Shown: piece by piece, positions 33,353 through 42,354 of the stretch
How the letters are laid out: the number at the start of each line of letters is the position of its first letter
How positions within the stretch are numbered: the first letter of the stretch is position 1
Origin: Actinoplanes regularis
Lineage (GTDB): Bacteria; Actinomycetota; Actinomycetes; Mycobacteriales; Micromonosporaceae
Length of the DNA: 64,000 bases
Assembly (NCBI RefSeq): GCF_900188005.1
Contig: NZ_FZNR01000027.1
Span: 1-64,000 of the forward strand
Direction: 5' to 3'
Notes under the pieces: generated by a model
Databases searched by the model: none
Told to the model about the DNA's origin: nothing
What the model saw: only the letters and a program-made list of their open reading frames with translations
Position numbers and translations under genes: made by a program

Positions 33353-35064
33353 TCGGCCCGGTGCCAGGAGCGCCAGAGCGCGGCGTACGGGCCGTCGGCG
33401 GCGAGCAGCTCGTCGTGGGTGCCGAGCTCGATCACGCGGCCGTCGTCCATGACCGCGACCCGGTCCGCGTCGTGGGCGGTCTGCAAGCGGTGGGCGATGG
33501 CGATCACGGTGCGTCCGTGCAGCACCGCCGCCAGCGCCCGTTCCGCGTCGCGCGCCGCCGTGGGATCGAGCAGCGCGGTCGCCTCGTCCAGGATGACCGT
33601 GTGCGGGCCGGCCAGCAGCACCCGGGCCAGGGCCAGCTGCTGGGCCTGCGCCCCGTCGAGCGGCTCGGCGCCGAGGTCACGGTCCAGGTCGTCGGCCCAG
33701 TCGGCGCCGACCGTGGCCAGGGCGCGGCGCAGCTCGTCGTCGGGCGCGGGCACCATCAGGTTGTCCCGCACCGACTCGCGGAACACGTGGTGCTCCTGGG
33801 TGACCAGGACGACCTGGCGGCGCAGCTGTTCCGGGGCCAGGTCGGCGACCGGCACGCCGCCGACCGTGACGCTGCCCGCGGTGGGGCGGTCGACCCCGGC
33901 GATCAGCCGGCCCAGTGTGGACTTGCCGGCGCCGGAGAGTCCGACGACGGCGAGCCGCTCGCCCGGTCGTACCGTCAAATCGACGTCGTGCAGCACATCG
34001 CGGCCGGCGTCGTAGGCGAAGCGGACGCCGCGGAGCTCGATCCGATCGTCCTCCGGCGACACCGCGGGCGAGGCCCGCCCGGGCTGCTCGACCGCCGCCA
34101 GGCCCTCGACCCGGGCGAACGAGGCGCTCGCCGCCTGCAGTTGCTCGATCCGGATCAGCAGCGTGTCGAGGGGATGGACCAGCTGCCGCAGGTAGAGCAC
34201 GGCCGCGCCGATCGTGCCGAGGCTGACCCGGTGGTCCAGGTAGAGCAGCCCGCCGAGCAGCAGCACCAGCACGACCGGCACCACGTAGGACGTCTCCACG
34301 ACGGGGAAGAACACGGTGCGCAGGCCGAGGGTGACCAGCCTGGTCCGGCGCGTCTCGGCGATCGCCGCGTGCCCGGCGGCGAGCCGGCGGCCGGCCAGTC
34401 CGAACGCCTCGACGGTTCGCGCGCCCGCGGTGGTCGCGGCCAGCTCCTCGGCCAGCCACGAGTTGGCCTCGCCCTCGCGCAGGTAGGCGTCCCGGGCGTG
34501 GCGCAGGTACCACCGGGTGACGAACCAGATGCCGGAGAAGCCGAGCAGCCCGGCGACGCCGAGCAGCGGGTTCAGCACGATCACCGCGATCATGATGAAC
34601 ATCATCTCGACCAGGCCGATCAGGATCCGGGGCAGCACGTCGCGCAGGGTGGTGGCGACCGCGTCCACGTCGGTGGTGCCGCGCGCGGCGAGGTCGCCGG
34701 CCGGAACCCGCTCCACCACGGCGGCGGGCAGGGCGAGCGCGCGGCGCAGGAACGTCTCGCGGATCCGGGCCGAGGTGCGTTCGCCGAACCGGTAGCCGAG
34801 GGCGAGCGCCGACCTCGACAGCAGCGTCTGGGCGAGCGCGCAGCCCAGCACGGCCAGGGCCAGGCGGTCCACCGCGGTCACGCCGCCACCGGCGGCCACC
34901 GTGTCGATCACCCGGCCGAGCAGCCAGGGCGCGCCGAGGCCGGCGATCGCGGCGAGGGAGTTGAGCCCGATCATCGCGGCCACCGACCGCTTGTCAGCCG
35001 CGATCAGCCGCAGCGTGGCCCGGACGACAAGCGGTTGATCCGCGACCGGAAGTGCTGCGCTCAT
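33340..35064 (-). CDS. ABC exporter half-transporter with degenerate signature
   Basis: 574 residues from the ATG at 35064 (GGAGG upstream). Six membrane helices span 15-310. In the nucleotide-binding domain Walker A is intact (VGLSGAGKSTLGRL), as is Walker B with its catalytic Glu (HTVILDEATALLDP) and the switch His (VIAIAHRLQ). The signature reads LDGAQAQQLALA instead of LSGGQ. The gene lies about 70 bases after its partner and is complementary to it: this subunit should give the Walker half of one working site. The substrate is unknown. Confidence 0.85.
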   Translation of the reverse strand: MSAALPVADQPLVVRATLRLIAADKRSVAAMIGLNSLAAIAGLGAPWLLGRVIDTVAAGGGVTAVDRLALAVLGCALAQTLLSRSALALGYRFGERTSARIRETFLRRALALPAAVVERVPAGDLAARGTTDVDAVATTLRDVLPRILIGLVEMMFIMIAVIVLNPLLGVAGLLGFSGIWFVTRWYLRHARDAYLREGEANSWLAEELAATTAGARTVEAFGLAGRRLAAGHAAIAETRRTRLVTLGLRTVFFPVVETSYVVPVVLVLLLGGLLYLDHRVSLGTIGAAVLYLRQLVHPLDTLLIRIEQLQAASASFARVEGLAAVEQPGRASPAVSPEDDRIELRGVRFAYDAGRDVLHDVDLTVRPGERLAVVGLSGAGKSTLGRLIAGVDRPTAGSVTVGGVPVADLAPEQLRRQVVLVTQEHHVFRESVRDNLMVPAPDDELRRALATVGADWADDLDRDLGAEPLDGAQAQQLALARVLLAGPHTVILDEATALLDPTAARDAERALAAVLHGRTVIAIAHRLQTAHDADRVAVMDDGRVIELGTHDELLAADGPYAALWRSWHRADQMR

Positions 35065-35137
35065 GCCGTCGCCTCCGCTGCGCTCCGGCGCCGACCTGAG
35101 CCAACAACTGAGCCGGCTGCTCTGCTCGCAAGCTCGC

Positions 35138-36802
35138 TCATTGTTCCTCCCCGAACACGCGCGTGACCAAGGCCCGATAGCCGGGTGAGTCTTCGAGCAG
35201 CTCGCGGTGGGTGCCGGTGGCGGCGACCCGACCGGAGACCAGGTAGTGCACGGTGTCGGCACGGGCCAGCAGGACCGGCGACGTGGTCGCCACCACGGTG
35301 CCACGGCCACTGCGGAGAGTCGCCAGGCGCTCGGCGATCGCCGACTCGGTGTGCGCGTCCACCGCCGAGGTCGGCTCGGCGAGCAGGAGGATCTCCGGAT
35401 CGGCGTGCAGGGCGCGGGCCAGCCGGAGCCGCTGCCGCTGGCCACCGGAGAGATTGCGACCGCCCCACTCGACCGGCCGGTCCAGATCGGCGGCGACGTC
35501 GTGGGCCACCGCGGCCTCGATCGCGACGCGGATCAGGTCGTCCTCCGGGTCATGCCGGCCGGCCACCACCTCGCGCAGTGGGCCGGCGAACAGGTCGGCG
35601 CCGTTCTCGGCGACCAGGATCCGGTCACGGACCGTGTCCCGGGCGATCCCGTCCAGACGGCGATCGTCCCAGGTGGCGGCGGCCGGGGTGTAGCGGCCGA
35701 GGCGGTCGAGGACCTCGACGGCGTCGGCCGGGCGGGCGCCGGCGAGGGCGGTCAGCAGGCCCGGTTCGGCGGTCACCCCGGACTCCGGGTCGTGCAGCCG
35801 CGCCGGGCCGGGCGGTCCGGCGCTTCCCGCCGGGTCGTCCAGCGCGAGTCGCAGGAAGCCGGTCACCCGGCGGGCGGCGACCAGGCCGTACGTCACGTCG
35901 AACCCGCAGAAGATCAGCACGCTGACCGGGATGACCAGCATGGCGGTGTAGCCGTAGACCGCGATCAGCTGCCCCGCGGTGATCTCGCCGGCCGCCGCCA
36001 TCCGCGCGGCCACCCAGATCACCACGGCCAGGAACACCAGTGGAACCCCGTCACCGAGCGCGTTGACCCAGCTCGACGGGCGGCCCACCCGGTAGCCCTG
36101 GTCACGCAGCCGGGTCGACTCCCGGACGTACCGGGCCAGGTGGGTGTCGCTGCCGCCGAGGCCGTTGAGGATGCGCAGCCCGCCGACCACGTCGATCAGC
36201 CGGGCGTTGAGCCCGCCCTGCCGTTCCCGGTAACTCGAGCCGGCCCGCTGGGTGCGGCCCAGCAGCGGCCCGACCAGCACCCCGAGCGCCGGCACCCCGA
36301 CCAGCACGACCAGCGCGAGCCGCGGGGACGTGTGGTGCAGCAGGACGGCGACGACCGAGCAGGCCAGGACCGAGGCGACGCCGACACCGCCGGCGTTCAT
36401 CGCCCTGCCGATCAGCCACACGTCGGAGATGCCGATGGTGACCACCTCGCCCGCGGTGATCCGGCGCGGCAGGGCGGCACCGAGCCGGGCGGCGTGGGTG
36501 AGCACCTGGTCGGCGGTGCGCAGCGCGGCGGCGATCCGCAACTTGGTCATGCTGCGGTGGCGCATGATGCCGAGCCCGGCGCCGGCCAGCCCGCAGGCGA
36601 GGACGGCCAGGGTCCAGCCGATCAGCGGCCCGGGGCTGCGCGGGCTCACGCCGCGGTCGATGGCCTGGGAGATCAGGTACGGCGTCGCCGCCAGGCTGAG
36701 GAACCACAGGGACGCGAAGAGCATGCCGAGGGCCACCCGGCCCTTGAGCTGTCTCGCCAGCCACCAGAGGTAACGCCCGGGTCCCAGTTCCACACCGGAC
36801 AT
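35138..36802 (-). CDS. ABC exporter half-transporter lacking Walker A
   Basis: 554 residues; I take the ATG at 36802, with GGTGGA 7 bases before it. Six membrane helices span about 15-300. In the ATPase domain the P-loop is gone: the region reads GLLTALAGARPADAVEV with no GxxGxGKS. The signature is perfect (NLSGGQRQRLRLARAL). Walker B has lost its Asp (EILLLAEPTSAVD). It cannot bind ATP normally and must work as a heterodimer with the next gene. Related actinobacterial pairs show a similar loss. Confidence 0.83.
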   Translation of the reverse strand: MSGVELGPGRYLWWLARQLKGRVALGMLFASLWFLSLAATPYLISQAIDRGVSPRSPGPLIGWTLAVLACGLAGAGLGIMRHRSMTKLRIAAALRTADQVLTHAARLGAALPRRITAGEVVTIGISDVWLIGRAMNAGGVGVASVLACSVVAVLLHHTSPRLALVVLVGVPALGVLVGPLLGRTQRAGSSYRERQGGLNARLIDVVGGLRILNGLGGSDTHLARYVRESTRLRDQGYRVGRPSSWVNALGDGVPLVFLAVVIWVAARMAAAGEITAGQLIAVYGYTAMLVIPVSVLIFCGFDVTYGLVAARRVTGFLRLALDDPAGSAGPPGPARLHDPESGVTAEPGLLTALAGARPADAVEVLDRLGRYTPAAATWDDRRLDGIARDTVRDRILVAENGADLFAGPLREVVAGRHDPEDDLIRVAIEAAVAHDVAADLDRPVEWGGRNLSGGQRQRLRLARALHADPEILLLAEPTSAVDAHTESAIAERLATLRSGRGTVVATTSPVLLARADTVHYLVSGRVAATGTHRELLEDSPGYRALVTRVFGEEQ

Positions 36803-36835
36803 CCTGCCGTCCACCGGCAAGGCGCCGACACCGGA

Positions 36836-37363
36836 TTAATTCAGCGTCCGGCGCATGCGCAGGCTGCGGATGTGGTCGTCCTCCCGGGACAGGTCGGCCT
36901 GTACGGTCTCGACCGGGTGGAAGCCGCGCGCCCGGTAGAAGCCGATCCCGGCGGCGTCACCGAGGAACAGCGACAGCCACACCTCGGTGCCGCCGGCCGC
37001 GCGGATCTGGTCGAGGACCCGGTCCAGCAGCAGCGTGCCCAGCCCGCGGCCCCGCTCCGCCGGCTCCAGGTAGATCAGGTGCAGCTCGCCGACGCCCGGC
37101 CGGGTCAGCCCGCCGCCGGCCGCGCCGCACAGCCGGCCGTCCTCCTCGGCGACCTGGTAGCCGAACCACTTCGGCGGGGCGGGCGGCACCTGCCGGGCGA
37201 CCCGCGCCTCGCCGAAGTAGGTGGAGAGGGTCCGGGCGATGTATCCGGCCGGCAGCAGCTCGCGGTACGCGAACTCGTACGCGCTCGTGCAGATTTCCGC
37301 GATCCGGGTCGCATCGGCACTGGTCGCGGGCCGGGCAACGGCGGTCAGCGATGATCCAGACAT
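36836..37363 (-). CDS. GNAT-family N-acetyltransferase
   Basis: 175 residues. The acetyl-CoA loop is PAERGRGLGTLLLDRVLDQ (R/Q-x-x-G-x-G/A form), preceded by ELHLIYLEP and followed by GIGFYRARGFHPV, all standard for the GNAT fold. It transfers an acetyl group from acetyl-CoA to an amine of an unknown small molecule or protein. It lies 33 bases upstream of the ABC pair and may share its transcript. Confidence 0.82.
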   Translation of the reverse strand: MSGSSLTAVARPATSADATRIAEICTSAYEFAYRELLPAGYIARTLSTYFGEARVARQVPPAPPKWFGYQVAEEDGRLCGAAGGGLTRPGVGELHLIYLEPAERGRGLGTLLLDRVLDQIRAAGGTEVWLSLFLGDAAGIGFYRARGFHPVETVQADLSREDDHIRSLRMRRTLN

Positions 37364-37382
37364 CCCGATACCTTAAAGGTCG

Positions 37383-38750
37383 CTAAGAAACCAGCTCGCG
37401 GAGGACCGCGATCACCCGGTCCGCGTCGGCCGCGCCGGTACGCCAGTTGCTGAACGCGGCACGCAGGGCCGGAACGCCCCGGTGGACGGTCGGCGTCAGG
37501 AACGCCTCGCCGGATCGGGCGACGGCGTCCAGCAGGGCGGGCAGGTCACGGTCCACCGTGAAACAGACGACATTGAGCCGTACGGGGGAAAGCAGCCTCG
37601 CCCCGGGAACGGTCGCGAGCCCCTCGCCGAACCGGCGCGCCGCGGCGATGTTGCGTTCGACGATCTCGCGGTGGCCGTCGGCGCCGTAGGCGGCCAGGGT
37701 GAACCAGGCGGTCAGCGCGCGCAGCCGGCGGGAGTTCTCCGGGGTCAGGTGGAACAGGTCGGGGTCGCCGGCCGGGACGGTGAGGTAGGCGGCGGAGTTC
37801 TGGAAGACGCTGACCTGCAGGTCCTGGCGGCGGGTGAACTGGACGGCGGCGTCGTAGGGGACGTTGAGCCACTTGTGCAGGTCGACGCAGACGGAGTCGG
37901 CCGCCGCCAGCCCGTCGACCAGGTGCGCGTGCGCCGGGGAGAGCGCGGCGAATCCCCCGAAGGCGGCGTCGACGTGCAGCCAGAACGGGTACCGCTCCCG
38001 GAGGGCGGCGATCGCGCGCAGGTCGTCGAAGTCGACCGTGTTCACCGTGCCGGCGTTGGCGACCACGATCACCGGTCCCGCGGCTTCGGCGAGGGCGGCC
38101 TCCAGGGCCTCCACGTCGACCGCTTCCCGCTCCGGCAGGAGCGGCACTGTCCGAAGCTGATCACGTCCGACGCCGAGCATGGCGAGCGCCTTGTAGATGC
38201 TCGAGTGCGGCGAACCGGAGAGGACCGCGACCTCGCCCAGGGCGCCCACGCCCTGCCGCGCGACGCTGACCCCGCGCCGCTCACCGAGCCACTCCCGGCC
38301 GATCGCGAGACCGACGGTGTTCGACATGGTGGCGCCGGTCACGAACGTGCCGGTGTGCGCGTCGCTCAGCCCGAACATCGACCGCAACCAGCCCACGGTC
38401 TCCCGCTCCAGATCGACCGCCGACGAGTCCAGCCGGGTGACCGCGTTCTGGTCGAAGGTGCCGGTCAGCCAGTCGCCGACCAGCGCGGCCGGGGTCGCCC
38501 CGCCGGTGACGAAACCCAGGTAGCGCGGGCCGGCGCTGCCGGAGAACCCGGGCGCCCACCGCTCCCGGAACAGCTCCAGGGCCTTCGCCGCGCCGACACC
38601 GGCGGCCGGGAGCGGGACCGGCGCGAGGTCCGGCCGGGACGCCGCGGCGGGTCGTTCATCGAGGCCGTCCAGGACGCCGGCGGCGTAGTCCCGGGCGGCG
38701 GTCAGCAGGTCGGGCAGGTCGGCGAGGTCGGCGGCGAGGTTGGAGTCCAC
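37383..38750 (-). CDS. PLP-dependent group II amino acid decarboxylase
   Basis: 455 residues from a GTG. Typical aromatic/diaminobutyrate decarboxylase features: SPHSSIYKALAMLGVG (cofactor His), VVANAGTVNTVDFDD, WLHVDAAFGGFAAL and the Schiff-base Lys in VCVDLHKWLNVPYD. The enzyme should remove CO2 from an amino acid; the substrate is not readable from sequence. It stands 19 bases upstream of the GNAT gene in the same direction, so decarboxylation and N-acetylation of the resulting amine is a plausible two-step path. Confidence 0.83.
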   Translation of the reverse strand: MDSNLAADLADLPDLLTAARDYAAGVLDGLDERPAAASRPDLAPVPLPAAGVGAAKALELFRERWAPGFSGSAGPRYLGFVTGGATPAALVGDWLTGTFDQNAVTRLDSSAVDLERETVGWLRSMFGLSDAHTGTFVTGATMSNTVGLAIGREWLGERRGVSVARQGVGALGEVAVLSGSPHSSIYKALAMLGVGRDQLRTVPLLPEREAVDVEALEAALAEAAGPVIVVANAGTVNTVDFDDLRAIAALRERYPFWLHVDAAFGGFAALSPAHAHLVDGLAAADSVCVDLHKWLNVPYDAAVQFTRRQDLQVSVFQNSAAYLTVPAGDPDLFHLTPENSRRLRALTAWFTLAAYGADGHREIVERNIAAARRFGEGLATVPGARLLSPVRLNVVCFTVDRDLPALLDAVARSGEAFLTPTVHRGVPALRAAFSNWRTGAADADRVIAVLRELVS

Positions 38751-38813
38751 CAGCGCACGGTAGGCGGGTCGCGGCGGCCGGGTCGAGATCCACTTCGGAG
38801 AGCCTGGCCCCGA

Positions 38814-39251
38814 TCAGTCCTCGTCCCGCTCGATCACCCGGGGGACGCCGGCGTCGCAGATCAACTGAACTTTCACCCGGTCGTGACGGTCACGCACGCC
38901 GCGGAACTCGCCCTCCCGGCCGTTCTGCTCGTGCACCGCGAAGCCGCGTGCCGGTGCCATCGAGACGATCCCGTCGCAGTCGGCGACCACGATCCCGCCC
39001 CGGGTCCGGAACGAGCTCTCCCCGGCGTCCACGCTCGCCGCCGGGCTCGGCCGGCTCGTCGTCGGCGCGGGTGCCGGTGCGGAGTCCGAGGGCACCTGGG
39101 TGAGCGCCCGCTGCACGTCCGCCTCGCTCATCGTGTCGTCCCGGCCGGTCAGCCCGACCAGGCCGATCCCCAGCACCCCGACGAGCACGGCGAGGACCGC
39201 CGCCGTCATCCATCCCGCGGCCATCACCGCTTGCTGCCCGAACCGACTCAC
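38814..39251 (-). CDS. Uncharacterised single-pass membrane protein
   Basis: 145 residues with one membrane helix (about 10-35), a Pro/Ser/Ala-rich linker (55-75) and a small extracytoplasmic domain holding two Cys (VVADCDGIVSMAPA and VQLICDAGVPRVI). The pattern resembles septum-formation or anti-sigma-like extracellular domains but no family is clear. It is divergent from the two-component system, with the shared TAAG motif between them. Confidence 0.6.
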   Translation of the reverse strand: MSRFGQQAVMAAGWMTAAVLAVLVGVLGIGLVGLTGRDDTMSEADVQRALTQVPSDSAPAPAPTTSRPSPAASVDAGESSFRTRGGIVVADCDGIVSMAPARGFAVHEQNGREGEFRGVRDRHDRVKVQLICDAGVPRVIERDED

Positions 39252-39297
39252 CGGACCACTATCCGCCCGCGAACACCAAGCCGGCCCCTGGACCGGG

Positions 39298-39316
39298 ATA
39301 AGGGACGGTTAAGAAC
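39298..39316 (+). promoter_or_regulatory. Candidate response-regulator box (TAAG-N7-TAAG)
   Basis: ATAAGGGACGGTTAAGAAC is a direct repeat with 11-bp period, 37 bases before the response-regulator start. A 15/19 match lies before the PepSY gene at 49432-49450. The 11-bp spacing is that of OmpR/PhoB-family binding sites. Confidence 0.5.
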
Positions 39317-39352
39317 CCCCGGATGCCCTGGTGCAGCCGTTAACGTGCAGCC

Positions 39353-40036
39353 GTGGCGAGACTTCTGCTGATCGAGGACGATCCGGCGATCCGGAGCACC
39401 CTGATGCGCGCGCTGCGCGAGCGCGGGCACGCGGTGGCCGGGTCGGGGGCCGCGATGGAGGGCCTGCAGACCGCCCTCGCCGAACGGCCCGATCTGATCG
39501 TCCTGGATCTGGGCCTGCCCGACCTGGACGGGCGCGAGCTGCTGCGGATGCTCCGGGCGGTCAGCGGCATTCCGGTGATCATCGCGACCGCGCGCGACGA
39601 GGAGACCGAGATGGTGCGGCTGCTCGACGCGGGCGCCGACGACTACGTGGTGAAGCCGTTCACGGCGGCGCAGCTGGACGCCCGGATCCGGGCGGTGCTG
39701 CGCCGGGGTTCCACGCCGGAGGAGACGGATCCGGCGCTGGTCGTCGGCGGGCTGCGGATCGACCCGGCCGCCCGGGAGGTCAGCCTGGACGGCAGGCCGG
39801 TCGAGCTCACCCCGCGCGAGTTCGACCTGCTGCACCACCTCGCGCTCCGGGCCGGGCAGGTGGTCACCAAGCGCGAACTGCTCAGCGAGGTGTGGCAGGT
39901 GCCGTACGGCGGGGCGGACAAGACCGTCGACGTGCACCTGTCCTGGCTGCGGCGCAAGCTCGGCGAGACCGCGCAGGAGCCGCGCTACCTGCACACCGTC
40001 CGTGGCGTCGGGGTCAAGCTGAGCGAGCCGTCGTGA
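39353..40036 (+). CDS. OmpR/PhoB-family response regulator
   Basis: 227 residues from a GTG. Receiver: acidic pair LLIEDD, phospho-acceptor DLIVLDLGLPDLDG, Thr in IIATARDE and Lys in DYVVKPF. The winged helix spans about 128-222 (VELTPREFDLLHHLALRAG, VDVHLSWLRRKLGE, YLHTVRGVGVKL). It is coupled to its sensor kinase through a GTGA overlap. It may control itself and the PepSY gene through the shared TAAG motif. Confidence 0.88.
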   Translation: MARLLLIEDDPAIRSTLMRALRERGHAVAGSGAAMEGLQTALAERPDLIVLDLGLPDLDGRELLRMLRAVSGIPVIIATARDEETEMVRLLDAGADDYVVKPFTAAQLDARIRAVLRRGSTPEETDPALVVGGLRIDPAAREVSLDGRPVELTPREFDLLHHLALRAGQVVTKRELLSEVWQVPYGGADKTVDVHLSWLRRKLGETAQEPRYLHTVRGVGVKLSEPS

Positions 40037-41271
40037 GGTCCCGGCTGACGCTGCTGGTCGCGGCGACCACGGTGCTGGTGCTGCTGGCGTTCCTGGTGCC
40101 GATCGCGCTGCTGCTGCGCCAGGTCGCGCGGGAGCGGGCGATCGGTCAGGCGAGCGCGGTGGTGCAGACGATCGTGCCGCTGGCCCTGGGCGACCCGAAC
40201 GCGCTGCGGCTGGCGGTCACCGGACAGGCCGTACCGGTGACGGTGTTCCTGCCGGACGGGACCGCGGTGGGCGCGGCGGCGACCGCGACCCCCGCGGTCC
40301 GCCTCGCCGCGGCCAGCGGCCAGACGCTCACGGTGGCCACCTCGGCCGGCCGCGAACTGGTGGTCCCGGTGGTCGGCACGGCCGGCACCAGCGTGGTGCG
40401 CACCGTCGTCACCGAGGCCGACCTGACCCGCGGCGTGTCCCGGGCCTGGCTGACGCTGGCCGCCCTCGGCGCCGCCCTGCTGCTGCTCGGCCTGCTGGTC
40501 GCGGACCGGCTGGCGCGCGCCATCACCGCCCCGATCACCGAGCTCAGCGAGGTCTCCCACCGGCTGGCCGGCGCCGAACTGACGGCCCGGGCCGCGCCGG
40601 CCGGTCCACCGGAGCTGCGCGAGGTCGCCGGCGCCCTCAACCACCTCGCGGGCCGCATCCAGGACCTGCTCGCCGCGGAGCGGGAGCGGGTCGCCGACCT
40701 CTCGCACCGCCTGCGGACCCCACTGACCGCGCTGCGGCTGGAGGCCGAGTCGCTGCGCGACCCGGAGGAGTCGGCCCGGGTGGCGGCCGCCGCCGACGGC
40801 GTGGCCCGCGCGGTCACCGCGGTCATCCAGCAGGCCCGCCGCACCTCGTCGGTCGCCGTGCAGAGCTGCGACGCCACCGCGGTGGTCGGCGGCCGGGTCG
40901 CCTTCTGGCGGGTCCTCGCCGAGGACACCGGACGGACGGTGACCGAGTCGCTGCCGGACGGGCCGCTCCCGGTCGCGGTCGCCGCGGACGACCTGGCCGC
41001 GGCGCTGGACGCGCTGCTCGGGAACGTCTTCGCGCACACGCCGGACGAGACGCCGTTCGCGGTGACGCTCACCGCCCGGCCGGGGGGCGGCGCGATCCTC
41101 ACGGTCGCCGACGAGGGGCCGGGCTTCCCGGCCTCGGCGGCTCGGCGCGGCGCCTCCGGTGGCGACTCCACGGGCCTGGGGCTCGACATCGCCCGCCAGG
41201 TGGCAACGTCCTTCGAGACCACCGGTGGGCCCGGCGGCGCGATCGTCCGCCTGGAGCTTCCCGGCCCCTGA
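40033..41271 (+). CDS. Two-component sensor histidine kinase
   Basis: 412 residues from the GTG at 40033. Two membrane helices (about 5-28 and 135-155) bracket a sensing domain, followed by a HAMP segment. The H box is ADLSHRLRTPLTALRLE, the N box LLGNVFAHTPDE, and the ATP-lid motifs DEGPGFP and STGLGLDIARQVA. It should phosphorylate the preceding regulator. The signal is unknown; PepSY-linked systems often sense envelope stress or peptides. Confidence 0.88.
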   Translation: MRSRLTLLVAATTVLVLLAFLVPIALLLRQVARERAIGQASAVVQTIVPLALGDPNALRLAVTGQAVPVTVFLPDGTAVGAAATATPAVRLAAASGQTLTVATSAGRELVVPVVGTAGTSVVRTVVTEADLTRGVSRAWLTLAALGAALLLLGLLVADRLARAITAPITELSEVSHRLAGAELTARAAPAGPPELREVAGALNHLAGRIQDLLAAERERVADLSHRLRTPLTALRLEAESLRDPEESARVAAAADGVARAVTAVIQQARRTSSVAVQSCDATAVVGGRVAFWRVLAEDTGRTVTESLPDGPLPVAVAADDLAAALDALLGNVFAHTPDETPFAVTLTARPGGGAILTVADEGPGFPASAARRGASGGDSTGLGLDIARQVATSFETTGGPGGAIVRLELPGP

Positions 41272-41394
41272 ACTCCGGGCCGTACGACCGCGTCCGAGTG
41301 ATTCTCGCCGGAATCACGCTCGGCGCCCGGAGGTCCGCGCTATCGCACGCACCGAGCCGGCAACCGCCGGCGCGAGTGGCTCGTTTCGGTCGAC

Positions 41395-42312
41395 GTGAGC
41401 CTAGCGATCTTGCTTTCCACCGTCCTGCTCGTCGCGCCCGTGCCGGCGCCGTGCGCGCCGGCGCCCGATCTGCACTGCACCGGGGATCCGGCGGCGAGTG
41501 CCCGTGCCGGGCGGACCCCGGTCCTGCTGATCCACGGGACCACCTCCAACTCCCGGGCGAACTTCTCGTGGAACTGGGACCGGGCGTTCGACGCCGAGAG
41601 GCGCGCGCACTGCGACGTCGACCTGCCGGACAGCGGCAACAGCGACCTCCAGGTCGCCGCCGAGCGGGTGGCGAACGGTATCCGCTACCTGTACGGCGCG
41701 GCCGGCGCCAAGATCGACCTGCTCGGGCACAGTCAGGGCGGGATGCTCGGGCGCTGGGTGCTGAAATACCACCCGGAGACCCGGGCGATGGTCGACGACT
41801 ACGTCTCCCTGGCCGCGTCGAACCATGGGACCCAGGAGTTCGTGGTGCAGTGCGCGGCGCAGACGGTCTGCTCGGCGGCGTACTGGCAGCAGCGGGCCGG
41901 GTCGGCGTTTCTGACCGATTTGAATCAGGGGCCGCAGACCTGGCCGGGGATCAGTTACACCCAGCTCTACACGCGGCACGACGAGATCATCCTGCCGTAC
42001 CGGCTGTCGGCACTGCCGGCCGCGCCGAACGTCAGCAACATCGCGGTGCAGGAGCTATGTGCCTACGAGACGGTCGAGCACTTCGGCATGGCCTACGACA
42101 ACGCGGCCTGGCTGCTCGGGATCGACGCGATCCGGAACCCCGGCCCCGCGCGGTTGTCCCGGGTCAGCCGCGCGACCTGCGGGCTGCCGTTGATGCCGGC
42201 GGTGCAGCCGCTCAAGTTCCTGTCGAACTCGGCGGCCGCGCTCGCCCAGAGCGCCCGATCCATGTTGACCACGCCGCAGCTGACGGCGGAACCACCCGTT
42301 CGGCATCCATGA
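41395..42312 (+). CDS. Secreted alpha/beta-hydrolase lipase
   Basis: 305 residues from a GTG. The signal peptide is about 20 residues. The oxyanion-hole motif is PVLLIHGTTSN, the nucleophile elbow DLLGHSQGGMLGRW (Ser), and a late acidic/His region includes YTRHDEIILPYR and VEHFGMAYD. Six Cys suggest disulfides outside the cell. It resembles actinomycete EstA/LipA-type triacylglycerol lipases. It stands alone downstream of the two-component genes. Confidence 0.8.
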   Translation: MSLAILLSTVLLVAPVPAPCAPAPDLHCTGDPAASARAGRTPVLLIHGTTSNSRANFSWNWDRAFDAERRAHCDVDLPDSGNSDLQVAAERVANGIRYLYGAAGAKIDLLGHSQGGMLGRWVLKYHPETRAMVDDYVSLAASNHGTQEFVVQCAAQTVCSAAYWQQRAGSAFLTDLNQGPQTWPGISYTQLYTRHDEIILPYRLSALPAAPNVSNIAVQELCAYETVEHFGMAYDNAAWLLGIDAIRNPGPARLSRVSRATCGLPLMPAVQPLKFLSNSAAALAQSARSMLTTPQLTAEPPVRHP

Positions 42313-42354
42313 CGCCTTGACTTAAACCCCGGTACAGCTGTCACGGTTTCCGCC

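Noticed and set aside
42317-42345. TTGACT promoter before the ABC exporter at 42355
   Set aside because: TTGACT is present at 42317, but no acceptable -10 lies 16-18 bases on.
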